The translations under genes were made by a program, and so were the position numbers. DNA of 64,000 nt from Bin80 sp965116685 (GTDB lineage: Bacteria; Bacteroidota; Rhodothermia; Rhodothermales; Bin80): assembly GCA_965116685.1 (NCBI GenBank), contig OZ220707.1, positions 620,001-684,000 of the forward strand. The letters run 5' to 3'. The notes under the pieces were generated by a model. It was not told where the DNA came from, did not search any database, and saw only the letters and a program-made list of their open reading frames with translations. Of this stretch, positions 17,149-25,532 are shown piece after piece. Positions within the stretch are counted from its first letter, which is position 1; every line of letters begins with the position of its first letter.

Positions 17149-19143
17149 TTAGAAGAGAAACAGTGCAATCATTAAAACAGACCCAAGCAGGATGGCCAGT
17201 GCATAATTCTGCACAACCCCCGTCTGCAAACGCCCAAACAACCAGCTGAACGCCATGGATAGCCGTGCCAGTGCATTCACCAGCCCATCCACGACATACT
17301 GGTCGAACGGTGCAAACGCCTTCTGTGCACCCCCAATCACGGGCCGAACAATCGTGCGATCATAAAACTTGTCCCAATAGTAACTTGATTGCCACCAGCG
17401 ATAAAGCACGCCAAATCGGCTCTGAATCAACTGGTCCCCGCCCAACTCATACCTCGCAAAGAATCTCCATGCCCACAAGACCCCCGCGATGGCAATGAGT
17501 GAACCCAGTACGATCAACCCAATCTCAACCGGAACGCTGACATGGGCATGGACTCCAGACTCGGCAACGGGACCCAAATGATCCCCATGCCCAACAAGGT
17601 AATCATGGATCCAGTTCGACAACCCGATCTTTTCAGCTACCTTGGGAAATCCAATCACCCCTCCAACCATGGACAGTCCAGCCAGAATGATAAGCGGTAG
17701 CGTCATTGACCACGGCGATTCGTGGGGATGGAGTTTGTCCTGCATGGGCCATCTGGCTTTCCCTTCGAAAGTCAGCATGTACGAGCGCATCATGTAGAAT
17801 GCGGTCAGAAGCGCGGTAATGATCCCAACACCCCAGACAAACCATGCATACATATTTCCATCATATCCATACTCGAATGCCTTGAATAGGATTTCATCTT
17901 TTGAAAAGAATCCCGCCGTCAATGGGATTCCTGCGATTGCAAGCGTAGCCAGAAGATAGGTCCATCGGGTAATGGGCATATACTGTTTGAGCCCGCCCAT
18001 AACGTGCATGTCCTGCGCGTCAAAATCACCCTCGTAGCCTTCGTGCCGAAGATCATGTTCTACATGATGCATCCCATGAATCACGCTCCCGGACCCCAGG
18101 AACAGGCATGCCTTAAAGAATGCATGGGTAACGACATGGAAAATTGCGACAAAAAATGCTCCGACCCCTGCCGCCATGAACATGAATCCCAACTGGGATA
18201 CCGTTGAATAGGCAAGAACCCGTTTGATGTCGCGTTGTGTCAAGGCAATGGTTGCTGCTACAATCGCGGTCACTGCCCCCACCGCGGCAATCACGGCCAT
18301 CACCTCCGGGGTCATCAGCACCAGGGGGGAGAGCCTTGCCAGTAGATAGAGTCCGCTGGTGACCATGGTCGCAGCGTGAATCAGCGCAGATACGGGCGTT
18401 GGACCGGCCATTGCATCGGGAAGCCAAGTGAATAAAGGGATCTGCGCACTCTTTCCCGTTGCTCCCAAAAACAGAAGGAAGACCACGACTGCAATCGTGC
18501 CCTCCGACATCGCCTCTGCACCCGATAATACACTGCTGAAGTCCAGTCCGCCGACTTCCCGAACCAGAATGAACATGGCAATGAGAAAACAAAAATCCCC
18601 TACCCGGTTCACAATAAATGCCTTACTTGCCGCCGCGCTGTTCTTGCGCTCTTCATACCAGAATCCGATGAGTAGGTATGAGCAGAGCCCCACTCCCTCC
18701 CAACCCAGAAACATGAGTAACAGATTGTCCGCCAGAACCAGATTGAGCATCATGAAGATGAACAGGTTCAGGTACGCGAAGAACTTCCAGAAGGAACGGT
18801 CCTCCGCCATGTAACCGGTTGCATAGACATGGATCAAAGCCCCAACTCCTGTGACAACCAGAGTCATGATCAGCGAGAGTTGATCAATCCGATAGGCAAT
18901 ATCAACCGAGAAGTCCCCCACCCCCATCCACGTATAGACGGAAGTAATGGACGCCGTATCCACTCCTTGGAGAAAAAGCATCGCTGCAAGCCCGAAGGGA
19001 ATTGCAACCATCAGGATACCAACCGTCCCCAATAGCCCCTTGTGGACACGTAACCCACGCGCAAACAGAGGAATGATGCCCAGTAATACCGCCCCGATGA
19101 GCGGCAGCAGAACAATAAGCTGAACAGTCAAATCAGTGGACAT
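17149..19143 (-). CDS. nuoL: NADH-quinone oxidoreductase subunit L
   Basis: The 664-residue protein is the distal antiporter-like subunit, with the long lateral helix at its C-terminus. Key stretches are FLGWEGVGLCSYLLIGFWY, IPLFTWLPDAMAGPTPVSALIHAATMVT and LAYSTVSQLGFMF. A His-rich segment (HGMHHVEHDLRHEGYEGD) lies between helices, as in other NuoL proteins. It starts at ATG 19143, eight bases downstream of the nuoK stop. It acts in the inner membrane in proton translocation. Confidence 0.97.
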   Translation of the reverse strand: MSTDLTVQLIVLLPLIGAVLLGIIPLFARGLRVHKGLLGTVGILMVAIPFGLAAMLFLQGVDTASITSVYTWMGVGDFSVDIAYRIDQLSLIMTLVVTGVGALIHVYATGYMAEDRSFWKFFAYLNLFIFMMLNLVLADNLLLMFLGWEGVGLCSYLLIGFWYEERKNSAAASKAFIVNRVGDFCFLIAMFILVREVGGLDFSSVLSGAEAMSEGTIAVVVFLLFLGATGKSAQIPLFTWLPDAMAGPTPVSALIHAATMVTSGLYLLARLSPLVLMTPEVMAVIAAVGAVTAIVAATIALTQRDIKRVLAYSTVSQLGFMFMAAGVGAFFVAIFHVVTHAFFKACLFLGSGSVIHGMHHVEHDLRHEGYEGDFDAQDMHVMGGLKQYMPITRWTYLLATLAIAGIPLTAGFFSKDEILFKAFEYGYDGNMYAWFVWGVGIITALLTAFYMMRSYMLTFEGKARWPMQDKLHPHESPWSMTLPLIILAGLSMVGGVIGFPKVAEKIGLSNWIHDYLVGHGDHLGPVAESGVHAHVSVPVEIGLIVLGSLIAIAGVLWAWRFFARYELGGDQLIQSRFGVLYRWWQSSYYWDKFYDRTIVRPVIGGAQKAFAPFDQYVVDGLVNALARLSMAFSWLFGRLQTGVVQNYALAILLGSVLMIALFLF

Positions 19144-19151
19144 TGATTGGC

Positions 19152-19457
19152 TCAGTGCCTAAACAATTTGATATCATTCACATCGACTGTAAGCTTATTA
19201 CGGAAGATTGCGATGACAATGGCAAGACCGATCGCAGATTCTGCAGCGGCGACCGAGATTACAAAAAACACTAGAATCTGACCCGATACGTCCCCCATAA
19301 ATTGAGCAAATGCTACCAGTGTAATGTTCACTGCATTCAGCATGAGCTCAATTGACATCAAGATCACAATCAGATTGCTCCGGTACAGGACCCCCATCAC
19401 TCCGATGGAGAAGAGTACTGCACTGAGCGTCAAATACCAAGTAAGAGGAATTCCCAT
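19152..19457 (-). CDS. nuoK: NADH-quinone oxidoreductase subunit K
   Basis: This 101-residue protein has three membrane helices. The family glutamate lies in MSIELMLNAVNITLVAF, and a second acidic residue in AAAESAIGLAIVIAIFR. ATG 19457 is preferred to the TTG three bases upstream. It lies tightly between nuoJ and nuoL. Part of the membrane-arm proton path. Confidence 0.95.
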   Translation of the reverse strand: MGIPLTWYLTLSAVLFSIGVMGVLYRSNLIVILMSIELMLNAVNITLVAFAQFMGDVSGQILVFFVISVAAAESAIGLAIVIAIFRNKLTVDVNDIKLFRH

Positions 19458-19463
19458 CAAGTT

Positions 19464-19964
19464 CTATTCAAACGTACGCTTTGCAAGGATCACCGCTCCC
19501 ACGGTTGCAACCAGAAGAAGGATCCCGATCATCTCAAACGGGAGTAAATAACGTGTAAAGAGTGCTTCTGCAATACTCAATGCAGATCCGGTTTCTGTAT
19601 TCACGACTGCCGACGACAATGACTCTGAGGTCGTTGCCGTCACGTAAACCAGTTGAGCCAGAATCACCGTGAACAAAATGAACCCGATCCCTTTTTTTGC
19701 ATCAATCCGATCCACTTCAGGGACCTTGCTCAGGTTGAGCAGCATAACGACAAACAAAAACAGGACCATGATCGCACCTGCATAAACCAGGACCTGCACA
19801 ACCGCAATGAACTCAGCACTTAATGTCACATACAGTCCTGCCACGCACAGCATCACAAGGATCAGCCATAATGCACTCTGCACCGGGCTGCGCGAAATCA
19901 GCATTGCCAGTGCTGCAAACACTGCAATGAGACTGGCGGCAATAAAAAACACTTCAGCAAACAT
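19464..19964 (-). CDS. nuoJ: NADH-quinone oxidoreductase subunit J
   Basis: This is a five-helix complex I subunit. I chose ATG 19964 (MFAEVFFIAASLIAVF) over the upstream ATG 19994, because family proteins start next to the first helix and a GGAG Shine-Dalgarno lies nine bases before it. The SPVQSALWLILVMLC and EFIAVVQVLVYAGAIMVLFLF motifs are typical. It is the first nuo gene here; nuoA-I are not upstream, so the complex I genes are split in this genome. Confidence 0.94.
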   Translation of the reverse strand: MFAEVFFIAASLIAVFAALAMLISRSPVQSALWLILVMLCVAGLYVTLSAEFIAVVQVLVYAGAIMVLFLFVVMLLNLSKVPEVDRIDAKKGIGFILFTVILAQLVYVTATTSESLSSAVVNTETGSALSIAEALFTRYLLPFEMIGILLLVATVGAVILAKRTFE

Positions 19965-20051
19965 GCATAAATGCTCCAAGCCAAGACTGGGCAAATTTAG
20001 GCAAATTTTCGCAGCTGCTCACTATACAGGGGGTTGAAAAAATATGGAATT

Positions 20052-21698
20052 CTATTTTTGCTGCTCTACATGTATTTGATCGAGCATCTCTTCCAGCGCA
20101 ACATCAAATTCTGAAAGGCACTCAATAGATGTCAACGGTAACACTGAAATACTTTCCCGCTCCTTGAACATCCAGGCCCCCAGCACCGTGATCGCATCTA
20201 CCTGCTGCATTGTAAGCCGATCTGGTGGGTGAAGTACCCATTCATGGAAGATGGTTTTCACTGTATCGAAGGTATTGGGATCACATGGCCATACTGCATG
20301 TGCAATCGGAAACCCATACGCCATGAAATGTACCTCTGTTTTCTCCTTTAACGTATATAAAACCGCACCGGTCCTCTCCAGCAGCGCTATGCGCAAAAAA
20401 TGCGGACGTGAATGGATGTTTTTCATGAACTCCAACTCATCACGGACCTGCGCAGCACGCTCATATTTCTGGACTTGAGACGCTTCCTTCATTCTGCTTT
20501 CCAGTAGAGACAGTGTCTGCGTATCCCGCCCTTCCAGGAAAGCAGTTGCCCCTACAAATCCCTCCTCCGTCAGAGGGCCACCAATTCGGGAACTCTCCAA
20601 CCCGATTCCATCTTGCTCGGGAGAGCGGAATGCATCCGGGGATGATCCGTAGAGGGATACCAGCACCTGTGCTAAATACGTCGCTTCCTTGTGGGTCGCC
20701 ATTGGGCCATAATGCTTGGCCCCGTCGGCGCGTATATGCTTAATGAGTGTCACCCAGCCCGAGTTGGAAATTTCTCCTAGACGTAAAAAGGTCCGATTGC
20801 GGTGTTCCCGCCCTGCTTTATTGAAGGGCGGGATATGTTCTTTAATGGAACGTGATTCCAACAGAAGTGCTTCCAGCTCCGTCCCTGTCTGCATCCATTC
20901 AATATCGTGCACCTGCCCAATCATTGCACGGATGTGTTTGGCATGGCTCTCTGTGCCGGCAAAATAGCTGCGAACCCTCTCGCTGAGAACCCGAGCTTTA
21001 CCGATATAGAGCAGCTTCCCATCCTTCCTCCGCATCTGATAGACGCCGGGCGCGTGTGGAAGCTTGTTCAGATAATTTTTTCGAAGATGTTCCAGACGCT
21101 GCTGATCAGCTGGATTCTTCTTGGCATAGGAGGTATACTGGAAGTGCAATAATTTATCCAACTCCGTGATCTCGTGCTGTCGTTCCAACATGAGAAGCAG
21201 CTGGGCCAGCACCTCCTGCGTTGCGTGTACGTCACTGAGGGCGCGATGGCGAGCATCTGTATGAATACTGAAGTGTTCAATCAGCTTCTTCAGGCTCTTT
21301 GATGGCAGTCCTCTAAGAAGGCGGCGCGCCAGACGTAGCGTGCAGAGCGTCTTGTTTTCGAGTGCGGGGCGGTCTGCACGGCTTAATTCCGAAGCGATGA
21401 AATTCCAGTCAAAGGCAACATTATGGGCGACGAAAATAGCATCCCCCAAGAATTCGACAAAATCTGGCAGTACTTCCGCTACTTGCGGCTGCCCGTACAC
21501 ATCGGCCGAGGTAATGCCTGTAATCCGGGTAATGTGCCCTGGAATCTTGCTCCCGGGATCAATCAGTGTCTCGAAGGTATCCTCCATCTTATTCCCTTTG
21601 ACCCTGACTGCTCCGATCTCAATAATTCGGTCCTGATTCGCATTTATTCCCGTCGTTTCCAGGTCTACGATCACAAATTCAACATCTTTAATCTGCAT
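20052..21698 (-). CDS. DEDDh exonuclease fused to GIY-YIG endonuclease domain
   Basis: The 548-residue protein is probably a DNA-repair nuclease. Residues ~5-170 form a DnaQ/epsilon-like 3'-5' exonuclease, with Asp and Glu in VIVDLETTGI, Asp in HNVAFDWNFI, and His/Asp in HRALSDVHAT. Residues ~210-290 form a GIY-YIG domain like the UvrC N-terminus (PGVYQMRRKDGKLLYIGKAR, glutamate in LEALLLESR). A UVR-like segment (QKYERAAQVRDELEFM) follows. It resembles the exonuclease/Cho-like fusions known in Actinobacteria. It ends 87 bp before the nuoJ start and is transcribed away from mdh. Confidence 0.88.
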   Translation of the reverse strand: MQIKDVEFVIVDLETTGINANQDRIIEIGAVRVKGNKMEDTFETLIDPGSKIPGHITRITGITSADVYGQPQVAEVLPDFVEFLGDAIFVAHNVAFDWNFIASELSRADRPALENKTLCTLRLARRLLRGLPSKSLKKLIEHFSIHTDARHRALSDVHATQEVLAQLLLMLERQHEITELDKLLHFQYTSYAKKNPADQQRLEHLRKNYLNKLPHAPGVYQMRRKDGKLLYIGKARVLSERVRSYFAGTESHAKHIRAMIGQVHDIEWMQTGTELEALLLESRSIKEHIPPFNKAGREHRNRTFLRLGEISNSGWVTLIKHIRADGAKHYGPMATHKEATYLAQVLVSLYGSSPDAFRSPEQDGIGLESSRIGGPLTEEGFVGATAFLEGRDTQTLSLLESRMKEASQVQKYERAAQVRDELEFMKNIHSRPHFLRIALLERTGAVLYTLKEKTEVHFMAYGFPIAHAVWPCDPNTFDTVKTIFHEWVLHPPDRLTMQQVDAITVLGAWMFKERESISVLPLTSIECLSEFDVALEEMLDQIHVEQQK

Positions 21699-21780
21699 AC
21701 AGCTTCTATTTCGTGGGCAAATTCATTGACTTGTGCGTACCAGCCCCTCTAAATTATCACTATCTAGTTGAAAGTATCTT

Positions 21781-22728
21781 ATGAACAAGGTTACCGTGAT
21801 TGGAGCAGGCAATGTCGGGGCTACCGTTGCCGAATGTGTCGCCCGTAAAGATATGGTCAAAGAAGTAGTTTTGATTGATATCAAGGAAGGCTTGTCCGAG
21901 GGAAAAGCTCTTGACATCGCCGAATCTGCTCCGATCCATTTATTTGATACCCAGGTTAAGGGGGTTACCAACGATTACGGTGCTACCACAGACTCTGATA
22001 TTTGCGTGATCACTAGTGGTGTACCCCGAAGACCGGGTATGAGCCGGGACGACCTGTTGGGGATCAATGCAAATATTGTTCGTTCCGTTACGGAGTCATT
22101 TGTAGCGAAGAGCCCCAATTCGATCATAATCGTGATCTCCAACCCACTTGATGTGATGACCCACGTCGCCCATCAAGCCAGTGGGTTCCCATCCCATCGG
22201 GTCTTTGGAATGGCTGGCATTCTGGATACCGCACGGTTCCGGGCCTTTTTGTCCATGGAGCTTGGAGCTTCTGTCAAGGATATTCAGGCACTTCTGATGG
22301 GCGGACATGGAGATACGATGGTTCCCTTGCCCCGCTATACTAGCGTAGGTGGGATTCCGATTACCGAACTGCTCTCCGAGGATCGGATTGAATCTATTGT
22401 CGAGCGTACCAAGAGTGGTGGTGGGGAGATTGTACAGCTCATGGGGACTTCCGCCTGGTATGCTCCAGGAGCTGCCGCTGCAGAAATGGCGGAAGCAATC
22501 GTCAAGGATTCTGGCAGAGTACTCCCTTGCGCCGTGTGCCCATCCGGTGAATACGGTCTCTCTGATTTATTTATCGGCCTACCCGTCCGCCTTGGTCGCT
22601 CCGGAATCGAACAAATCATCACCGTTGATCTGAATGAATCGGAGCAGGCTTTGCTGGATATTTCTGCTGAACACATCCGCAATAACTTCAAAGCCCTCAG
22701 GCGGGTTCTGAGTCAATCTGAGACTTAA
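21781..22728 (+). CDS. mdh: Malate dehydrogenase (LDH-like)
   Basis: The 315-residue NAD-dependent enzyme interconverts malate and oxaloacetate in the TCA cycle. The Rossmann motif is GAGNVGATVAE. The substrate-loop arginines in SGVPRRPGMSRDDL point to malate rather than lactate, and the catalytic histidine (about 176) lies in GGHGDTMVP. It is divergent from the exonuclease gene. Its 3' end overlaps the convergent smr gene by about 32 bp. Confidence 0.96.
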   Translation: MNKVTVIGAGNVGATVAECVARKDMVKEVVLIDIKEGLSEGKALDIAESAPIHLFDTQVKGVTNDYGATTDSDICVITSGVPRRPGMSRDDLLGINANIVRSVTESFVAKSPNSIIIVISNPLDVMTHVAHQASGFPSHRVFGMAGILDTARFRAFLSMELGASVKDIQALLMGGHGDTMVPLPRYTSVGGIPITELLSEDRIESIVERTKSGGGEIVQLMGTSAWYAPGAAAAEMAEAIVKDSGRVLPCAVCPSGEYGLSDLFIGLPVRLGRSGIEQIITVDLNESEQALLDISAEHIRNNFKALRRVLSQSET

Positions 22729-22987
22729 GTTCCACCAATGTCGCCCCCCAACTGCTTGAATCCGTTGCAGTCTTCCAAAAATCGACAAGCGGAGAGTTCG
22801 CCAGCACGGCATGCACGGTTGCTCGCAGAGCCCCTGTGCCCTTGCCATGAATAATACGTATGTGATAGATGCCCTCGCTGTGACATGCACGGAGATATTC
22901 ACGGGTCACATCAGCGGCATCTCGAGGATGGAACGTGTGTAGGTCCAGAATCCCATCTGTCGGATACTGGGAAATCTCGTCCTTCAT
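22697..22987 (-). CDS. Smr domain protein
   Basis: This 96-residue protein consists almost entirely of an Smr domain. It has the N-terminal DLHTFHPRDAADVTREYL motif and the RIIHGKGTGALR motif (HGKGxG signature). Smr domains bind or cleave nucleic acids (MutS2 C-terminus, SmrB), here as a stand-alone short form. It overlaps the mdh 3' end. A small same-strand ORF ends four bases upstream of its ATG. Confidence 0.9.
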   Translation of the reverse strand: MKDEISQYPTDGILDLHTFHPRDAADVTREYLRACHSEGIYHIRIIHGKGTGALRATVHAVLANSPLVDFWKTATDSSSWGATLVELKSQIDSEPA

Positions 22988-22991
22988 ATGC

Positions 22992-23210
22992 TTACGTCGT
23001 GATACGTGAGTGTATGACCTCCATTCCAGTAGCTAAAAGCTCAGAATAATGCATACCACAAAAATGTCCAGCAAGGGAATCAATTGATTTATTCTCGCCA
23101 CACCATACTCGTTCGATTGCAATTCGGTATCTTTCGCAATACTGAACCGAATTATTATAATACGCCCTTTGGGTGAGGAGCTTTTCTTTTGCATGACGAT
23201 GCCTCAACAT
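22992..23210 (-). CDS. Small hypothetical protein upstream of smr
   Basis: This is a 72-codon frame from ATG 23210 whose stop lies four bases before the smr start. The sequence has a reasonable composition and Cys/His pairs (VQYCERYRIAIERVWCGEN, then GHFCGMHYSELL) that could bind a metal. I recognise no family. The tight spacing to smr supports a real gene; the absence of a good ribosome site speaks against it. Confidence 0.4.
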   Translation of the reverse strand: MLRHRHAKEKLLTQRAYYNNSVQYCERYRIAIERVWCGENKSIDSLAGHFCGMHYSELLATGMEVIHSRITT

Positions 23211-23273
23211 AAATGGGCATGATCGGGATCGTGCATTGGTGGACCTGCCTTCAAACTGATACGTAAAGAGAGT

Positions 23274-23987
23274 TTGTCTAAGAAACCCCGTATAGTACGC
23301 AAAAATCACCACAGGCGTTCATCGGCCATCAGCCGCTTTGACGCGCTGGATACGATGGTGGATGAGGACCTGATGGAGCTTTTTCAGGCAGGAACTGTGG
23401 AGGCCTATAATATCTTGGTGGACCGCTACAGTGAGCGTCTTATGCATTATTTGTATGGATTTCTAGGGGACAAAAAACGCTGCGAGGATCTTCTCCAAGA
23501 AACATTCCTTCGCGTCCACCGCAACCGCCATTCTTATCAGCGTATTGCAAAATTCTCTACCTGGCTCTATACCATCGCAGGGAATCTAGCTCGGAGTGAG
23601 TACCGAAAGCAGAAGCGTCGGCATATGTATTCGATTCAGTCCGTGAGCAGAGATAATGAGGAATACGAGATGCCGCTGCCGGACGAGACCTTTTTACCGG
23701 ATAAACACACAGAAAGTGCTCTCCAGGATGAATACATCCAAGAAGCACTGGGCTCGCTTGCGCCAAATTTCAGGGAGGTGGTGATCCTGCGGGATGTCCA
23801 GCAACTGGCCTACAGTGAGATCGCACAAATTACGGGACTTCCAATGGGTACGGTAAAGAGCCGCATTAATCGCGGACGTAGCAAATTACAGGGCATACTC
23901 AGAGAAATCTATCCCTTCACGAAGGAACCAGATCCCCTCCCCATTGATCTACCTGGCAATGCGATACAATTAGAAGCGGTCAAATGA
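23274..23987 (+). CDS. ECF-type RNA polymerase sigma factor (paralogue A)
   Basis: This 237-residue sigma-70-family protein has region 2 (DLMELFQAGTVEAYNILVDRY, then CEDLLQETFLRVHRNRHSY and FSTWLYTIAGNLARSEYRK) and region 4 (FREVVILRDVQQLAYSEIA, then TGLPMGTVKSRINRGRSKL). The start is TTG 23274; no ATG lies nearby. A second, clearly similar sigma gene lies at 24651. No anti-sigma gene is adjacent. Its last four bases overlap the DUF971 gene (ATGA), so the two are translationally coupled. Confidence 0.93.
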   Translation: MSKKPRIVRKNHHRRSSAISRFDALDTMVDEDLMELFQAGTVEAYNILVDRYSERLMHYLYGFLGDKKRCEDLLQETFLRVHRNRHSYQRIAKFSTWLYTIAGNLARSEYRKQKRRHMYSIQSVSRDNEEYEMPLPDETFLPDKHTESALQDEYIQEALGSLAPNFREVVILRDVQQLAYSEIAQITGLPMGTVKSRINRGRSKLQGILREIYPFTKEPDPLPIDLPGNAIQLEAVK

Positions 23988-24313
23988 GTCTGCTTCCTGG
24001 TGGATTAACCTGCCAGCGTCTGACCCTTGAGAAAGATGCTCAGACTCTGAAAGTTCAATGGTCTGATGGCCATCATTGCACCTTCCCACTAGATGGCCTG
24101 AGACGTGCATGTCCCTGTGCTGGTTGTCAGGGACACGAAAAAATGCATGAACTCCCAGATCCCGCGATTTTTCACCTCCCTGCCTTAATGCGATGGGAAA
24201 ATGTTAAAGCCGAAGTCGCAGGAAGTGTAGGGGTGCGTCTCACCTGGGATGATGGGCATAACAGTGGCATTTTTACCTGGGCGCGTTTACGTGCTATGTG
24301 TCCGTGTGAGTAG
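23984..24313 (+). CDS. DUF971 protein
   Basis: The 109-residue protein matches the DUF971 (gamma-butyrobetaine hydroxylase N-terminal-like) family. It has cysteine pairs in ACPCAGCQGH and in the C-terminal MCPCE, which suggest metal or Fe-S handling, and the LTWDDGHNSGIFTW motif. Proteins of this family are often small and of unknown role, sometimes near Fe-S assembly genes. It overlaps the sigma factor gene by four bases. Confidence 0.85.
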   Translation: MSLLPGGLTCQRLTLEKDAQTLKVQWSDGHHCTFPLDGLRRACPCAGCQGHEKMHELPDPAIFHLPALMRWENVKAEVAGSVGVRLTWDDGHNSGIFTWARLRAMCPCE

Positions 24314-24650
24314 CCACCATCCCTCCTTATTCTGCAGAGATCGGCTGGTAATCCCAACAAATCCAAGGCATGCAGCTATGCGCTCAGGAGGCCTGTCGGA
24401 ATAACCTGAGGCTGGGTACTGTCTTCCTCAATCATATTTCGTATATTTAGACTCGAATTGATATTATACTTTTGCGTATTGATCCCCACCCCATATAGTA
24501 ATTTTTGTGAAAATTTGAAGAAGATTGGATAAATCGTGTCACAATGATATGTGGGTTGTGTACGTTAAGTGTGTATTGTAACAAGGTGCATCATTAGTAC
24601 GTAAGGGGCAGCGAGTTGTCCCTCTGTCTTTAATAAGATTTTATAGTAAC
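24314..24650. promoter_or_regulatory. Intergenic leader of the second sigma gene
   Basis: No ORF is convincing. The AT-rich part (24420-24560) contains TACTTTTG at 24467-24474, which matches the Bacteroidota -7 consensus TAnnTTTG, with a weak TTTA about 20 bases upstream. A promoter there would give a leader of about 170 bases before GTG 24651. Whether this lineage uses that consensus is an assumption. Confidence 0.3.
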
Positions 24651-25340
24651 GTGAAACAAATAACACGCATCGTTCGAAAAGACTCGCGGCGGCGTACCGC
24701 CCTGAGTCGCTTTGACGCTCTTCAGGACATGTGCGATGAAGATCTGATGGAACACTTTCAGGCAGGTGTGGTCGAGGCATACAACATTCTATGGGAGCGC
24801 TGGACCGGTCCCTTGGTAAATTTTCTCTATCGGTTCACGGGTGACAAAAAAGCCTGTGAAGATCTGATTCAAGAAACGTTCCTTCGTGTATACCGGAATC
24901 GCCATTCCTACAAGCGTATTGCTAAATTCTCAACTTGGCTGTATACCATTGCAGGCAACTTGGCAAAAACGGAATACCGCAAGCGTAGCCGGCGGCGTAT
25001 GGATTCTATCCAGTCGTTTAACCGTGACGGAGAAGAATTCGAGATGCCCCTGCCCGATGAGACCTTTTTGCCAGATAAGCACGCAGAAAGTGCCATCCAG
25101 GATTACTACATCCAGATGGGACTTCTTGCAATGCCGGATCATTTTCGTGAGGTTGTGATCCTCCGTGATATCCAGCAGCTTAGCTATGAGGAGATTGCCA
25201 TCATCACCGGCCTGCCTATGGGCACGGTAAAGAGCCGGATTAATCGAGGACGCACAAAGCTTCAGGAGCTCCTGCAAGGCATCTACCCCTTCCTAGACGA
25301 AGAGGAAGAAGATGGTGAACCGCTTCCTGAGTTTGCATAA
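24651..25340 (+). CDS. ECF-type RNA polymerase sigma factor (paralogue B)
   Basis: The 229-residue protein is a close relative of the sigma factor at 23274, with identical long stretches such as RIAKFSTWLYTIAGNLA and LPMGTVKSRINRGR. The linker (FEMPLPDETFLPDKHAES) is also conserved. The C-terminus is acidic (DEEEEDGEPLPEF), unlike paralogue A. The start is GTG 24651. The tandem arrangement suggests duplication followed by divergence. No anti-sigma factor is seen. Confidence 0.93.
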   Translation: MKQITRIVRKDSRRRTALSRFDALQDMCDEDLMEHFQAGVVEAYNILWERWTGPLVNFLYRFTGDKKACEDLIQETFLRVYRNRHSYKRIAKFSTWLYTIAGNLAKTEYRKRSRRRMDSIQSFNRDGEEFEMPLPDETFLPDKHAESAIQDYYIQMGLLAMPDHFREVVILRDIQQLSYEEIAIITGLPMGTVKSRINRGRTKLQELLQGIYPFLDEEEEDGEPLPEFA

Positions 25341-25349
25341 GCCGGCTTA

Positions 25350-25445
25350 TCAGCTGCTGAGTTGGATCAGGATTGTGAAGGCAACAACAGTTCCTGCAAG
25401 TATGGTGAGTGCAATGACGATGTTCTTGCGTTGCTTCCGATTCAT
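25350..25445 (-). CDS. Possible 31-residue single-span membrane peptide
   Basis: A short frame from ATG 25445 begins MNRKQRKN, followed by a hydrophobic helix (IVIALTILAGTVVAFTILI). Positive residues before the helix fit an inside-N orientation. It lies between convergent sigma B and the divergent phzF-like gene. It could be chance; no homologue is recognised. Confidence 0.35.
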   Translation of the reverse strand: MNRKQRKNIVIALTILAGTVVAFTILIQLSS

Positions 25446-25532
25446 GTTTATAGGGGATTCTGTACTACAATAAAGGCTTTTGCGTACAAATATGCAAATT
25501 CCCGGTAGCAATATCCATGATACGCCTGCTCT

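Noticed and set aside
24467..24474. TAnnTTTG boxes as firm promoters
   Set aside because: The 8-base match is common in AT-rich gaps and the -33 element is weak; it is kept only as a suggestion in the region note.
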